This document shows positions 30,371 to 39,720 of a stretch of 56,998 bases of DNA, piece by piece. The stretch spans positions 59,916-116,913 of the forward strand of contig LFSC01000012.1 in the NCBI GenBank assembly GCA_001512505.1. Direction: 5' to 3'. This stretch comes from Clostridiaceae bacterium DTU079 (lineage in GTDB: Bacteria; Bacillota; Clostridia; Acetivibrionales; Acetivibrionaceae). A program made the position numbers and the translations under genes. The notes under the pieces are model-generated. The model was not told the DNA's origin and ran no database searches. It saw nothing but the letters and a program-made list of their open reading frames with translations. Numbering within the stretch: the first letter of the stretch is position 1; each line of letters opens with the position of its first letter.

Positions 30371-30541
30371 TCAACCTCCAAAATTATTATATCCTAAATA
30401 ATTTACAATCATCAAGTACATTAATTTTAGCAATACTAACATTTCTCCAAAATTCTGAAAATTAAGGCTCTGAAGCATAAGCAATCTAATAGGTATCTGT
30501 ACCGCGAGCTGTCCATTCCATCTTACTAAATTCACCGGCAT
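30371..30541 (-). pseudogene. Possible AbrB/MazE-like antitoxin remnant
   Basis: A 56-codon frame whose first residues, MPVNLVRWNGQLAVQIP, resemble the N-terminal DNA-binding strand of SpoVT-AbrB/MazE antitoxins (typical pattern: KWGNSLAVRIP). After about 22 residues the similarity ends and the tail is hydrophobic. Its ATG lacks a good ribosome site, and the region just upstream holds an 8-codon ORF (after AGAAGGGAG) cut by a stop. I read the stretch as a decayed gene, but the resemblance is short. Confidence 0.35.
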
Positions 30542-30660
30542 AGTGTCCAAGAAATATGTAGCCCCCCTCAATAACATATAAAGAAAAAGTGTTTTCCTCT
30601 TAATACAAAGGCATTCTTTTAATCATTATCACATCTCCCTTCTAATTTAATTCATATATA

Positions 30661-30689
30661 ATTATACAGAACATCTGTTCGTTTATCAA
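30661..30689 (-). promoter_or_regulatory. LexA-like SOS promoter upstream of decayed gene/coiled-coil gene
   Basis: On the minus strand TTGATA (30689-30684), a 17-nt spacer and a perfect TATAAT (30666-30661) enclose CGAACAGATGTTCT (30681-30668), a near-perfect match to CGAAC-RNRY-GTTC. This is the best SOS-type promoter in the window. The first ribosome site downstream (AAGGGAG) serves only an 8-codon ORF before a stop. Confidence 0.7.
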
Positions 30690-30900
30690 TATAATGTAGG
30701 AATTCAAAGCTATTTATTAAGTAAATATAGAAATATATCTTTTATGCTTCCTACAATATTGGCATTGATTTTCCTTTTTTAGTATCACAACGGTCACGGT
30801 ATCCAAATAAAGAAGGCTCCATATGTCAAAATACAGAGCCTGAAAAATGATATAAAACATTAATCCTACAATAGAATACCTTTGCTTTATAAATTTATCA

Positions 30901-31740
30901 CTATGTAATAGACAACTCCGGAAACTTGAAATCACCTAAATTGCAGCGTAATCCTCTGACAAACAACGGATCTGTTTCATATTCTTTCATTATGTAATTT
31001 ACATCGGACCAGCATGGCATAAAACCGAATTCAACGTTTTTAACGTTGGTAAACGGCAGATATCTGACTAAATCGGAAAAGCTAATATCTTTCATTGAGA
31101 AAACACCAATGAGTTTGAGAGTCTCCCCCCTTTGTTCTGCAATAACCATAGTGTCTATCTCCGGAAGCTCGTAAATACAATCCTTCATGTATCCCCAGTA
31201 TATATGAAAAATGTTGATGCTGGCAGAATTTAAGCAATCAAGTTTCTGCGAAAAATTTACCCGTTTGTAAACATAATCCCACACCTTGGGGTCGTCATAG
31301 CTAAGTTTATTGGGTATAACTTCGTTATTTATTAAACATTCACAAATTGGGAGCTTTTCGTATATTCGCTTAAATCCAAACTTTGGATAGAAATCTACTA
31401 CGCTGTCATTTGACGATAAATACATCGGAACATTATCGTATTTTTTAATTATATGCTCCATTAATGTCCGGGATAATCCTCTGCCTCTGTATTCCTTTTT
31501 TGTCGCAACAGCTCCCACAGATAGAGCGGAATACTTCTTTTGATTAAACAGTATTTGTGTTTTATAAACACAGATATTTGAGACTATTTCACCATTTTCG
31601 ATAATGGAATAGCTCTCATAATTTTCATCCCAGAGATTTAAATCATACCAAAATTGAAAGTCTAAGAAGATATCCTTCAACAGATTATTAAGCATAAACT
31701 GATATTCTTTGTCATTTCTATTGTTAAAATGAATTTGCAT
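30901..31740 (-). CDS. GNAT family N-acetyltransferase (Eis-like N-terminal)
   Basis: A 279-residue protein with a GNAT domain in the first half. GAVATKKEYRGRGLSRTLM is motif A with the acetyl-CoA pyrophosphate loop (RGRGLS), and the C-terminal strand is VDFYPKFGFKRI. The second half is a diverged additional domain as in Eis-like acetyltransferases. The start follows AGAGGTGAAATT. It stands alone; the acceptor is unknown. Confidence 0.82.
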   Translation of the reverse strand: MQIHFNNRNDKEYQFMLNNLLKDIFLDFQFWYDLNLWDENYESYSIIENGEIVSNICVYKTQILFNQKKYSALSVGAVATKKEYRGRGLSRTLMEHIIKKYDNVPMYLSSNDSVVDFYPKFGFKRIYEKLPICECLINNEVIPNKLSYDDPKVWDYVYKRVNFSQKLDCLNSASINIFHIYWGYMKDCIYELPEIDTMVIAEQRGETLKLIGVFSMKDISFSDLVRYLPFTNVKNVEFGFMPCWSDVNYIMKEYETDPLFVRGLRCNLGDFKFPELSIT

Positions 31741-32559
31741 AATTTCACCTCTTCTGAATAAATTAGATTTTTATATAATTTTCTTATGCAATGATATACT
31801 TTCAATTAAACACCGGCTTCCCCACCTTTCAGCACATAATTACAAAAGGCTGCAAATGAACAATCGTCCATTTACAGCCTTTATAAAAATTACTTTTCAT
31901 TACTTAAATACTAAAACTATAACCTATTAGTGGCATAGAAATACAGACATAATTAAAATACAAAAATACCGTTTTAATATATCATGTTTAATTGTATTTA
32001 GGTATAAAAATGCCGTGCAGTTAAGGCACGGTAAATCTCATTTTCAAATTCAAAAGGCTGAAATCGATACCGTTGTTCTTAACAATGTATTGCCTGAAAA
32101 GAGAAAACCATACCAAACCTACTTAAATATAGGCTCAGCAGAACTCTATTATCAGGTACAATATGAAATTGTTTAGTTAAGAACAACCGGCATACTTCAA
32201 TTCTCCTTTCGAATCCTATGTTAATAATTTTAATACAATATTATCCATCTGTCAACGACATCACTTAGCATGATTTCTAATATACTGTTCCATCCGTCAT
32301 ACATAAGAGGAAAATTCTATAAAGATTGATGGCAAACCAATTACGATAGCCAATGATAAACCCTATAATCATTACTGTCATTTGCCGTATCATTAAATCT
32401 ACTCAATACCAAACATACTTTCATTAAAACAGTTTGATGTGGAATTTTTATCAAATCAATAAAACCAATACCCGCATGTCTTTATTATGTAATTACTATT
32501 GTATATTTATTCATATTATTGTATAATTATTCATTATAGCAATAGAGGAGTGAATTACA
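31741..32559. other. 820-bp gap with a probable gene relic
   Basis: No complete gene is seen. A plus-strand frame without an ATG is open from about 31931 to the stop at 32174-32176. It ends with a protein-like C-terminus (KRKPYQTYLNIGSAELYYQ, then VQYEIV) and may be a decayed gene. An inverted repeat, CCGTTGTTCTTAAC (32070-32083) and GTTAAGAACAACCGG (32176-32190), brackets that tail. The last 60 bases hold the methyltransferase promoter. Confidence 0.4.
32499..32527 (+). promoter_or_regulatory. Promoter of methyltransferase gene
   Basis: TTGTAT (32499-32504), a 17-nt spacer and TATAAT (32522-32527), 33 bases before the ATG. The sequence around it is an imperfect tandem repeat (ATTGTATA-TTATTCAT twice). 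Confidence 0.55.
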
Positions 32560-33297
32560 ATGCCGGTTAATTATAATGAAATATCAGAAAAATACGATAA
32601 TGTTAGAAGCGAAAATAAGAGTGTCATAGATTCATTCATTAAAGAACTGAAAATTACAAATTCAACAAGGATTTTAGATTTTGGATGCGGAACCGGAAAT
32701 TATGCCAATACCCTGCAAAGGCTTACACAAGCTCAAGTTTATGGAGTAGAACCCTCTGGTGGTATGAGAGCAAAAGCAATTGCTAAAAACCCCAGCATTA
32801 CTTTTGTCAAAGGTAACCATGAAAGTATCCCCTTTGAGGATAACTACTTTGATTTTGTATACATGACAGATGTTATCCACCACATTCCTGATGTTAGGAG
32901 GATGTTCGCAGAGATTGGGAGAGTTACAAAAAGTGGTGGAAGTCTCTGCATAGTAACCCAGTCTCATAATCAAATTGACAACAGGTTTTATGTAAAATAC
33001 TTTCCTTCTACAGCAATAGTTGACAAAGAAAGATATCCTGATCTTGATAGTATTATTAGTAAAGCCCATGATCAGTCCTTTGAGCATATAAAGAATGTTA
33101 TTATAGGTAATGGTGCAGAAATTGCAGTTACTTCAGATTTTGTTGAATTTGTAAGGAATAAAGGGTTCTCAATGTTCCATTTGATACCTGATGCTGAATA
33201 TACTACAGGTTTGAAGCAATTAGAAACTGATGTCTTATCCGGCAACTTGAAATATAAGCACTCCGGAGAAACACTAGTATGGTTTAAAAAGAAGTAG
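32560..33297 (+). CDS. SAM-dependent class I methyltransferase
   Basis: A 245-residue methyltransferase of the Methyltransf_11/25 type. Motif I is ILDFGCGTGNYA, the acidic ribose-binding residue is in VYGVEPSGGM, motif II is the YFDFVYMTDVIHHIPD segment, and post-motif is SGGSLCIVTQS. The substrate is not evident; small-molecule methylation is usual for this group. It has a good GAGGAGTGA ribosome site and a recognisable promoter. The gene after it, 69 bp on, is unrelated and unknown. Confidence 0.88.
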   Translation: MPVNYNEISEKYDNVRSENKSVIDSFIKELKITNSTRILDFGCGTGNYANTLQRLTQAQVYGVEPSGGMRAKAIAKNPSITFVKGNHESIPFEDNYFDFVYMTDVIHHIPDVRRMFAEIGRVTKSGGSLCIVTQSHNQIDNRFYVKYFPSTAIVDKERYPDLDSIISKAHDQSFEHIKNVIIGNGAEIAVTSDFVEFVRNKGFSMFHLIPDAEYTTGLKQLETDVLSGNLKYKHSGETLVWFKKK

Positions 33298-33366
33298 TAT
33301 TTATAAATCAAAGATATAATAATGTTATAAAAATTTGCAATGAAATTTGCGATAGGAGCCAAAATT

Positions 33367-33858
33367 ATGGATTATAAATTTATCTCTGAAAACACCTTAG
33401 AATATATATCTCTTCATGACTGTGTTATTGATAATGTTGTAATTTCAAATACAAGGCTAATTTTTGAGTTTGAACATATAAATGTTTTGCCTGAGCATCC
33501 TCTTAATAATTATACCAATGCAAAATATACCAATACTGCTGCATTGATCTTTGAAAATTTTGAGGTAATTGAGAGCATATTGTTTGACACAAGTAGTATT
33601 GAAAAAAAGCATATAGTTGTTGAGCAAGATGCTGTTAAAAGGCGGCTTGATATAAAGGATTTAGCAACAGGATTTGAAGTGCTACAAGCTGAAAAGAAGG
33701 CTGGACAAGAGCATTGGTTTGTGTATGAGTTTTACGGAATAGCACCACATAAATATAGAAGTGATTTTAGCATGATTACATTAAAGTTTAGTAAAGTAAA
33801 AGTATGCTGGAATGAGTTGATAGGTGACTCTTGGTTTGCAAATGGGCAATCTGACTGA
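33367..33858 (+). CDS. Unknown soluble protein, 163 residues
   Basis: The ATG at 33367 lies about 10 bases after TAGGAG; an upstream in-frame ATG at 33340 lacks a site. The protein is soluble and beta-rich, with an ISLHDCVIDNVVISNTRLIF start that looks like repeated strands and a C-terminal FSMITLKFSKVKVCWNEL. The general look is that of small immunity-type or DUF proteins found singly in Firmicutes, but I do not recognise the family. It may be cotranscribed with the methyltransferase. Confidence 0.62.
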   Translation: MDYKFISENTLEYISLHDCVIDNVVISNTRLIFEFEHINVLPEHPLNNYTNAKYTNTAALIFENFEVIESILFDTSSIEKKHIVVEQDAVKRRLDIKDLATGFEVLQAEKKAGQEHWFVYEFYGIAPHKYRSDFSMITLKFSKVKVCWNELIGDSWFANGQSD

Positions 33859-33880
33859 TACATTAATATTGTGATAATCT

Positions 33881-34078
33881 TTATGGAGGTATATTTAAAT
33901 CAAATACTCTGTCAAACCAGTCATTCATAGGGTTTGAAGCCCAACTATAGTAGGGTGCTTTCATCATCTTTGAGTTAAATACCGATGCAACCTTAACACA
34001 TAAATCTATATAATTTTTCTCGACAATTGATGTGCTGATTATTTCTCCACTCATACGGTTCCCTCGTTTGCTTGTCAT
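33881..34078 (-). CDS. Short ORF, doubtful or truncated gene
   Basis: 65 codons on the minus strand with a GGTGG site six bases before the ATG. The product (ends ASNPMNDWFDRVFDLNIPP) has protein-like composition, with no signal or membrane segment and no family I know. It could be a small real gene or the tail of a decayed one. Confidence 0.3.
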   Translation of the reverse strand: MTSKRGNRMSGEIISTSIVEKNYIDLCVKVASVFNSKMMKAPYYSWASNPMNDWFDRVFDLNIPP

Positions 34079-34346
34079 AATTAGCCACCATTATAACATG
34101 TAATACAAAAAGTCACAACATTCAGCAAGTAAAATGAGGAGTTTGGCTTCATGCCTGTACAGCTTTAAACACAAAGGTTTGATGTGTATTTGGTTTCAAT
34201 ATGGCGAGTGTTATTATCTGATAAGGAACTTTATTTTGAATACATAATTTCTTTCTTTCAAATAATAGTTTGGTGGTAAATAAAAATTAAACTTTACTAT
34301 AAAAAACCATCTAACTATAAAACTACGAAAGGAAGGTGATGCCCAC

Positions 34347-36392
34347 ATGTCAACTAATAAAGAATCCAACAGACTAATCCATGAGAAATCCCCCTATCTT
34401 CTGCAACATGCTTATAACCCTGTAAACTGGTATCCCTGGTGTGATGAGGCATTTGAAAAAGCCAAACGGGAGGATAAGCCTATTTTTCTCTCCATCGGTT
34501 ATTCCACTTGCCACTGGTGCCATGTGATGGAAAGAGAATCCTTTGAGGATGAAGAAATTGCAAGCATCCTTAATAATAACTTTATCTCAATCAAGGTGGA
34601 CAGAGAAGAACGCCCGGATATAGACAGCATATATATGACTGTTTGCCAGGCTTTGACCGGGCACGGCGGTTGGCCTTTAACCATTTTCATGACACCGGAC
34701 AAAACACCTTTTTTTGCGGGAACATACTTTCCTAAAAACGACCGTATGGGCATGAGCGGACTTAAAACCATCCTTAACAGTGTAAACCAGGCATGGCTGA
34801 ACAACAGGGAAGCCCTTTTGCACTCCGGTTCCCGTATTCTTGATGCCATCAAAGATTCCTTTGAAGAGGACACACCGGAATCAACCGCCACAATATCCGA
34901 AGACATATTTGATGAGGCTTTTTCTCAATTTAAATATGACTTTGACAACATTTTCGGAGGTTTCGGAAGCGCTCCCAAGTTTCCTACCCCCCACAACCTG
35001 TTTTTCCTACTGAGGTATTGGTATAACACAAAAGAGGAATATGCTTTGATTATGGTGGAAAAAACTCTGGAAAGCATGTACAAGGGCGGCATCTATGACC
35101 ACATAGGTTTTGGCTTTAGCCGCTATTCCACCGATGAAAAATGGCTGGTTCCCCATTTTGAAAAAATGCTGTACGACAACGCTTTACTGGCAATCGCCTA
35201 TCTTGAAGCCTATCAGGCTACAAAGAAAAAGAAATATGCAGAAATTGCGCAGCAGATATTTACTTATGTTCTTAGAGACATGACCTCACCGGAGGGAGGA
35301 TTCTATAGTGCCGAAGATGCAGACTCCGAAGGGGAAGAAGGAAAATTTTATATTTGGTCAAAAAAAGAAATCAATGATATATTGGGAGACAAAGACGGAG
35401 AAAAATATTGCAAATACTACAACATAACCGATGAAGGCAATTTTGAAGGCTTCAACATTCCAAGTCTTATCAACAGTGTCATACCGGACGAAGACAATGA
35501 ACTAGTTGAATCATGCCGAAAAAAGCTCTTTGATTATAGGATCAAACGAATTCATCCCCATAAGGACGATAAGATTCTTACAGCCTGGAACGGTCTTATG
35601 ATAGCTGCCATGGCAATTGGCGGAAGAGTCCTGCACAATGAAGTATATACTCAGGCCGCCGAAAAAGCTGCTGAATTTATACTGTCCAAGCTTGTAAGGG
35701 AGGATGGCAGACTCTTGGCCCGGTATAGGGACGGCGATGCAGCAATTCCTGCCTATGTCGATGACTATGCATATTTAATATGGGGGCTTATTGAACTGTA
35801 TGAATCAACCTATAAGCCGAAATACCTGAAAAAATCATTAGCCTTAAACCAAGACCTGATAAAACTGTTCTGGGATAATAAAAGCGGTGGATTATTCCTG
35901 TACGGCAGTGACAGCGAACAGCTTATAATCCGTCCGAAAGAGCTGTATGACGGTGCAACCCCATCGGGAAATTCCGTTGCGGCATTAAACTTCATCAGGC
36001 TTGCCCGAATGACAGGTCAGCATGAATTAGAAGAGAAAGCCCAGAATATGTTTTCAATCTTCGGAAAGCAAGTACAAAGAATGGCCAGAGGATATGCTTT
36101 TTTCCTAACAGCAATGCTTTTTTCCATATCAAAGTCCAAAGATGTGGTGCTGGTAGCCGACAGCGATCATGCCGATACTGAAAATATGCTTAATGTAATA
36201 AGAGAAGATTTCAGACCGTTTACAATGACTTTATTTTGCTCGGACAAATTTGAAAGCATAAAAGAGTTGGTACCGTTTATTGAAAATTATAAGACCATTG
36301 ACGGAAAACCCACTGCATATATCTGTGAAAACTTTGCATGCCGGGCACCGATTATAGATTTAAAGGAGTTTCGGAAGACTTTGCAAAAATAA
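34347..36392 (+). CDS. DUF255 thioredoxin-fold/N-acyl-glucosamine-epimerase-like protein (YyaL/SPATA20 family)
   Basis: A 681-residue protein. The N-terminal DUF255 thioredoxin-like domain (about 1-165) begins [19 protein letters not shown], has the STCHWCHVM redox-type CxxC motif, and [14 protein letters not shown]. The long C-terminal part is an alpha/alpha-barrel of the glycosidase/epimerase type ([58 protein letters not shown]). Length and motifs fit the whole family. Biochemical function is not established; the CxxC suggests redox chemistry. Start ATG after GGAAGGTG. Confidence 0.92.
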   Translation: MSTNKESNRLIHEKSPYLLQHAYNPVNWYPWCDEAFEKAKREDKPIFLSIGYSTCHWCHVMERESFEDEEIASILNNNFISIKVDREERPDIDSIYMTVCQALTGHGGWPLTIFMTPDKTPFFAGTYFPKNDRMGMSGLKTILNSVNQAWLNNREALLHSGSRILDAIKDSFEEDTPESTATISEDIFDEAFSQFKYDFDNIFGGFGSAPKFPTPHNLFFLLRYWYNTKEEYALIMVEKTLESMYKGGIYDHIGFGFSRYSTDEKWLVPHFEKMLYDNALLAIAYLEAYQATKKKKYAEIAQQIFTYVLRDMTSPEGGFYSAEDADSEGEEGKFYIWSKKEINDILGDKDGEKYCKYYNITDEGNFEGFNIPSLINSVIPDEDNELVESCRKKLFDYRIKRIHPHKDDKILTAWNGLMIAAMAIGGRVLHNEVYTQAAEKAAEFILSKLVREDGRLLARYRDGDAAIPAYVDDYAYLIWGLIELYESTYKPKYLKKSLALNQDLIKLFWDNKSGGLFLYGSDSEQLIIRPKELYDGATPSGNSVAALNFIRLARMTGQHELEEKAQNMFSIFGKQVQRMARGYAFFLTAMLFSISKSKDVVLVADSDHADTENMLNVIREDFRPFTMTLFCSDKFESIKELVPFIENYKTIDGKPTAYICENFACRAPIIDLKEFRKTLQK

Positions 36393-36511
36393 ATGACATC
36401 TATTATAAAAAATTTTTATTTTTTTTATTATTACCGACAATAATTTTAAACATTATTTCGAACTACTATTAATGAAAGGCAAAATGATAACAACATATGT
36501 GCAGTTTGGAA

Positions 36512-36621
36512 AAGCGTTACGCTTAGCAAGTTGTTTGTTATTTCTGCTAATAACTGCAGAATAACATCTGCAGTTAATTTTACCACTTCTAGAAGCATCC
36601 CTTGCCCCAGGGGTGCTTTTT
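36512..36621 (+). ncRNA. Candidate structured RNA ending in a terminator
   Basis: Four hairpins in 110 nt: AAGCG-TTA-CGCTT (36512-36524), a perfect TAACTGCAGA/TCTGCAGTTA stem with a 6-nt loop (36551-36576), a CTTCTAGAAG palindrome, and an intrinsic terminator GCATCCC/GGGGTGC (36595-36616) followed by five T. It lies about 120 nt after the DUF255 gene and 118 nt before the second sigI. It may be a small RNA, an attenuating leader, or an elaborate 3' end. It matches no riboswitch I know. Confidence 0.45.
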
Positions 36622-36738
36622 CTCGTCCTAAGAGCTTTTGTTATTTATTCGATAAGCCCTCTTCCAAATATATTTAGTGAAATAACGACAAATCTGATAA
36701 AATAAAAACGAATATCTAGTAACAAGGGGGGTTATGGA

Positions 36739-37473
36739 GTGAATGTGAGTTTTTGGGGCATAAACAGGCATGAAAAAGAATCCTTTTTAAATATATTACG
36801 TAGAATTAAAAGTGGTGATCTGATATTAAAGGAAAAGTTTATACAAGATTTCAAGCCCTTTATTATAAAATCACTGTATCAAGCATCCGGTCGAATTCCC
36901 AATATAGAAAGCAGTGACGAATATAGTATTGGGTTAGTCGCCTTCAATGAAGCCATTGAAAAGTTTGACGAAGACAAAAATTGCTCCTTTAAAAGCTTTT
37001 CACAGCAAGTCATCAAAAGGCGGATAATAGATTACAAAAGAAGTAACCAAAAAAACGAGAAAGTTTATCCTTTTTCCTATTTTGAATTTGAAGAAAGCAG
37101 TAATTTTGAAGAACGCTACCTTACTGCTGATCCTCATGATCATGTTTATAATTTTGAGGTTAAGGAGGAGTTTTCTTCATTATTACTAAAATTAGAGGAA
37201 TTTGGTTTGTCAATCAAGGATTTGATTTCGTCTACACCAAAGCAAAAGAAATCAAAACAGACATGTATAAAAATTGCAAGAATCATTGCACAAGATGAGG
37301 CTTTATTTGCAAAATTTAATAAGAAAAAAACAATTCCCTATTCTAATCTGGTAAAACAAATTGATGTAAGTCAAAGAACAATAGAACGAAACAGAAAATA
37401 CATAATGGCACTGGTTATCATTTTAAACAGTGACCTTGACGTTCTCAAAAACTATATTGAAAGCATGGAATGA
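36739..37473 (+). CDS. sigI: RNA polymerase sigma factor SigI, second copy
   Basis: A 244-residue SigI paralogue, clearly homologous to the one at 8878. It shares YSIGLVAFNEAIEKFDEDKN, VIKRRIIDYKRSNQKNEKVY and PFSYFEFEES, a conserved SIKDLISSTPKQKKS segment, and the terminal VSQRTIERNRKYIMA helix-turn-helix. The start is GTG with a GGGGGG tract eight bases upstream. CGAA at 36709-36712 could be the -10 of a sigma-I promoter. It is followed 13 bp later by its own rsgI. Confidence 0.92.
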   Translation: MNVSFWGINRHEKESFLNILRRIKSGDLILKEKFIQDFKPFIIKSLYQASGRIPNIESSDEYSIGLVAFNEAIEKFDEDKNCSFKSFSQQVIKRRIIDYKRSNQKNEKVYPFSYFEFEESSNFEERYLTADPHDHVYNFEVKEEFSSLLLKLEEFGLSIKDLISSTPKQKKSKQTCIKIARIIAQDEALFAKFNKKKTIPYSNLVKQIDVSQRTIERNRKYIMALVIILNSDLDVLKNYIESME

Positions 37474-37486
37474 GAGGGGAATTTTA

Positions 37487-38875
37487 ATGATTATTACCGG
37501 TACAGTTATAAAAATCGAGGGGTGTAAAGCTGTAATATTTACTGAACAGTGTGGTTTTGTACGCATTGAAAAACAACCGGGGATGTATGTCGGCCTCGAA
37601 ATAGAATTCAGTAGCTCAGAAATAATAAATAAAAGAAACATGTTCATCCATTATTCGCCCCTCGTTGGTAGTATTGCGGCAGTTTTTATTTTCGCATTTC
37701 TAATTTTTAACTCAATTTATTTAAGCCAATATAATATTTATGCTTATGTTGAAGTAGCAACCAATAATTCCAATTTGGAATTATGTATGAACAAAAACCA
37801 TGAAATAATAGATGTTAAGGCTTTAGATGACGGTACAAGCAATCTGATAAACGATCTTAACGTAAAATCAAAGTCACTGGAAAATGCATTATCGGATATT
37901 TTAAACAAAACGGATTCGCTTGGACTTTTAAATTCAGATACTGAATTTCCGATACTTATTGCTACACATATTGTTAAACAGGGAAATTTAGAAAATGAAA
38001 CCGATAATCTTAATGCTATTTGCCGGAAAGCAGTAAATAACTTTGGCGATAAGGGTATCAAGCTATATTTTATTGAAGTAACCAAAGACGGCAGAGAATT
38101 GGCTTACTCCAATGATATTTCGATGGGAAGATATGCCGTTTATGACACAGGAATCGAACAGGGTGTTAACTTTAGTATAGAATATGTCAAGACTGCAAAA
38201 ATAGGTGAAATTCTTGAAAAAATTAATATAGAAGATAATTTTGAAATTGTCGACGGTGATGAAATCAACGATGATAATGCTTTAGATACTAATATGCCGA
38301 CAGCTACTCCTTCACCTACACAAAGTATCTCTATAAACAACACCCCCAATGAACCGTCTTCACAGTCAAATGCTGATTCGAGTATTAATTCGGGCAAACC
38401 TTCAAAGCTGCCGACAAACACTTCAAGCAAAACAACAAGCAAGCCTTCACAACTACCGAAGAATACTCCAAACAAGACATCAACCAAACCCTCTCAACAG
38501 AAAAAAAATACTCCGAACAAAGCATTAAGCAAACCTTCAAGTGATGATGTGAAGCTTGACACAGAACTTAATGTTGATTATGATATTTCAATAATCGAAA
38601 TAACGGTACAAGAAATTGAAGAAGCTCAAAATCAAATTGAAACAGTAAGGCAGAACATAGAACATAATATAAACTTGGAAAAATCCAATGCAGAAGCAAG
38701 AATAGCGGAAATTAACAGAAACAACTATTGGGATCCGAGAAGAAAGCAAGAAGAAATAATCAAAGTACAGGCTGATTTAAATAATAAAATCGCCGACCTG
38801 AGAAGAAATGAAAAAGAGTTAATCATCAATATAATAAATAATCTTTATAAAAAAATGGATGATTATGCTTCTTAA
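37487..38875 (+). CDS. rsgI: RsgI-like anti-sigma factor with coiled-coil ectodomain and altered cleavage motif
   Basis: About 462 residues from the ATG at 37487 (AGAGGGG upstream); the frame also extends 19 codons into sigI. Residues 1-50 are the RsgI N-terminal domain, 58-78 the membrane helix, then the RsgI core, aligning with the first copy through YAYVEVATNNS and NDISMGRYAVYD. At the position of the Asn-Pro autoproteolysis motif this protein has Asn93-Asn94. A Ser/Thr/Pro/Asn/Lys linker with about 16-residue repeats (KPSQLPKNTPNKTS type; about 270-365) is followed by a coiled-coil domain (about 375-460), instead of a carbohydrate-binding or PA14 module. The coiled coil resembles part of the next gene product. 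Confidence 0.9.
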   Translation: MIITGTVIKIEGCKAVIFTEQCGFVRIEKQPGMYVGLEIEFSSSEIINKRNMFIHYSPLVGSIAAVFIFAFLIFNSIYLSQYNIYAYVEVATNNSNLELCMNKNHEIIDVKALDDGTSNLINDLNVKSKSLENALSDILNKTDSLGLLNSDTEFPILIATHIVKQGNLENETDNLNAICRKAVNNFGDKGIKLYFIEVTKDGRELAYSNDISMGRYAVYDTGIEQGVNFSIEYVKTAKIGEILEKINIEDNFEIVDGDEINDDNALDTNMPTATPSPTQSISINNTPNEPSSQSNADSSINSGKPSKLPTNTSSKTTSKPSQLPKNTPNKTSTKPSQQKKNTPNKALSKPSSDDVKLDTELNVDYDISIIEITVQEIEEAQNQIETVRQNIEHNINLEKSNAEARIAEINRNNYWDPRRKQEEIIKVQADLNNKIADLRRNEKELIINIINNLYKKMDDYAS

Positions 38876-39061
38876 ATAGAAGCGCCCGTGGGCATAATGA
38901 TTCATTAACGGAAACTATAAATATTTGCATTTAATATATACGAAAAGTGTACTATGTGGTATAATAAGACAGAATTAAAAAGTATTTTAACAGATAAAGA
39001 AATTTTAAAGGACAAAAGAGACAGATTGTAGATTTCCTATTATTTAAAAGGGGGAAATGGT

Positions 39062-39706
39062 GTGAGAAAGCTGGTATTCATATCTACTCTTATATTGGTG
39101 TCGACAATATTGTTGAGATATACCATGATTTCAGCATGCCCGAACAATCAAATAGTGCAGGATTATTTTAATAAGAACCAAAATTATAAAAATACTTGGA
39201 ATCCTTATGGGAATAAAAAGGAGGATTCTTCAAAGATCAAAAACGAAAATTCTTCCGCAAACTTCAATAATGAGCCCGTATTTGATTATCCTCTTGATAA
39301 ATCGTTTCCTAATCCACCTAAGAACAATTATAACTTCGGGCAACCATCATTATATGATATGAAACAGAACAATAAAAATGTGTTTTTTGATAATAGCACC
39401 TTTACATCAAAAGCTTCTGATGTAAAAGATGAACTTGAAAAGACCAAAAAAATGCTAAATGATGTTAAAAATAAAGCTAAAGCCGAGATAAATAATGAAA
39501 TCAAAAGATCAAAATTATCAATTGATGACATTATCAAAGACAAGAATATGGATTTGGAAACAAAAAAAGAAAAGATATCTGAAATTAAGAAAAATTTGAA
39601 GAAAAAAATCCGAAAAACCGAGGACGACGTTGTTAAACAAGTAAAAGAGATTATTGAGCAGCAATATGAAAAGACCGATCTCTTACTGAACAGCGTCAAT
39701 CCTTGA
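39062..39706 (+). CDS. Secreted coiled-coil protein linked to the second sigI-rsgI
   Basis: A 214-residue protein with an N-terminal signal peptide (about 1-25, LVFISTLILVSTILLRY), an Asn/Pro-rich low-complexity region (about 30-105) and a C-terminal charged coiled coil (about 115-205). The segment MDLETKKEKISEIKKNL aligns without gaps to WDPRRKQEEIIKVQADL of the preceding RsgI; over 44 residues about 12 are identical, with most hydrophobic positions kept. The start is GTG after AAGGGGG. It lies 186 bp after rsgI on the same strand and may be a target or ligand of that circuit. No known family. Confidence 0.7.
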   Translation: MRKLVFISTLILVSTILLRYTMISACPNNQIVQDYFNKNQNYKNTWNPYGNKKEDSSKIKNENSSANFNNEPVFDYPLDKSFPNPPKNNYNFGQPSLYDMKQNNKNVFFDNSTFTSKASDVKDELEKTKKMLNDVKNKAKAEINNEIKRSKLSIDDIIKDKNMDLETKKEKISEIKKNLKKKIRKTEDDVVKQVKEIIEQQYEKTDLLLNSVNP

Positions 39707-39720
39707 TAATCAGATATCTA

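Noticed and set aside
30717..30935. A 72-codon minus-strand ORF overlapping the end of the GNAT gene region
   Set aside because: No ribosome site, odd composition, and it overlaps the 3' end of the better supported acetyltransferase.
36700..38950. CGAA at 36709 and 38941 as firm sigma-I promoters for the second sigI and the secreted coiled-coil gene
   Set aside because: Only the four-base -10-like core is visible and no C-rich -35 lies at the right distance, so they are too weak to list as promoters.
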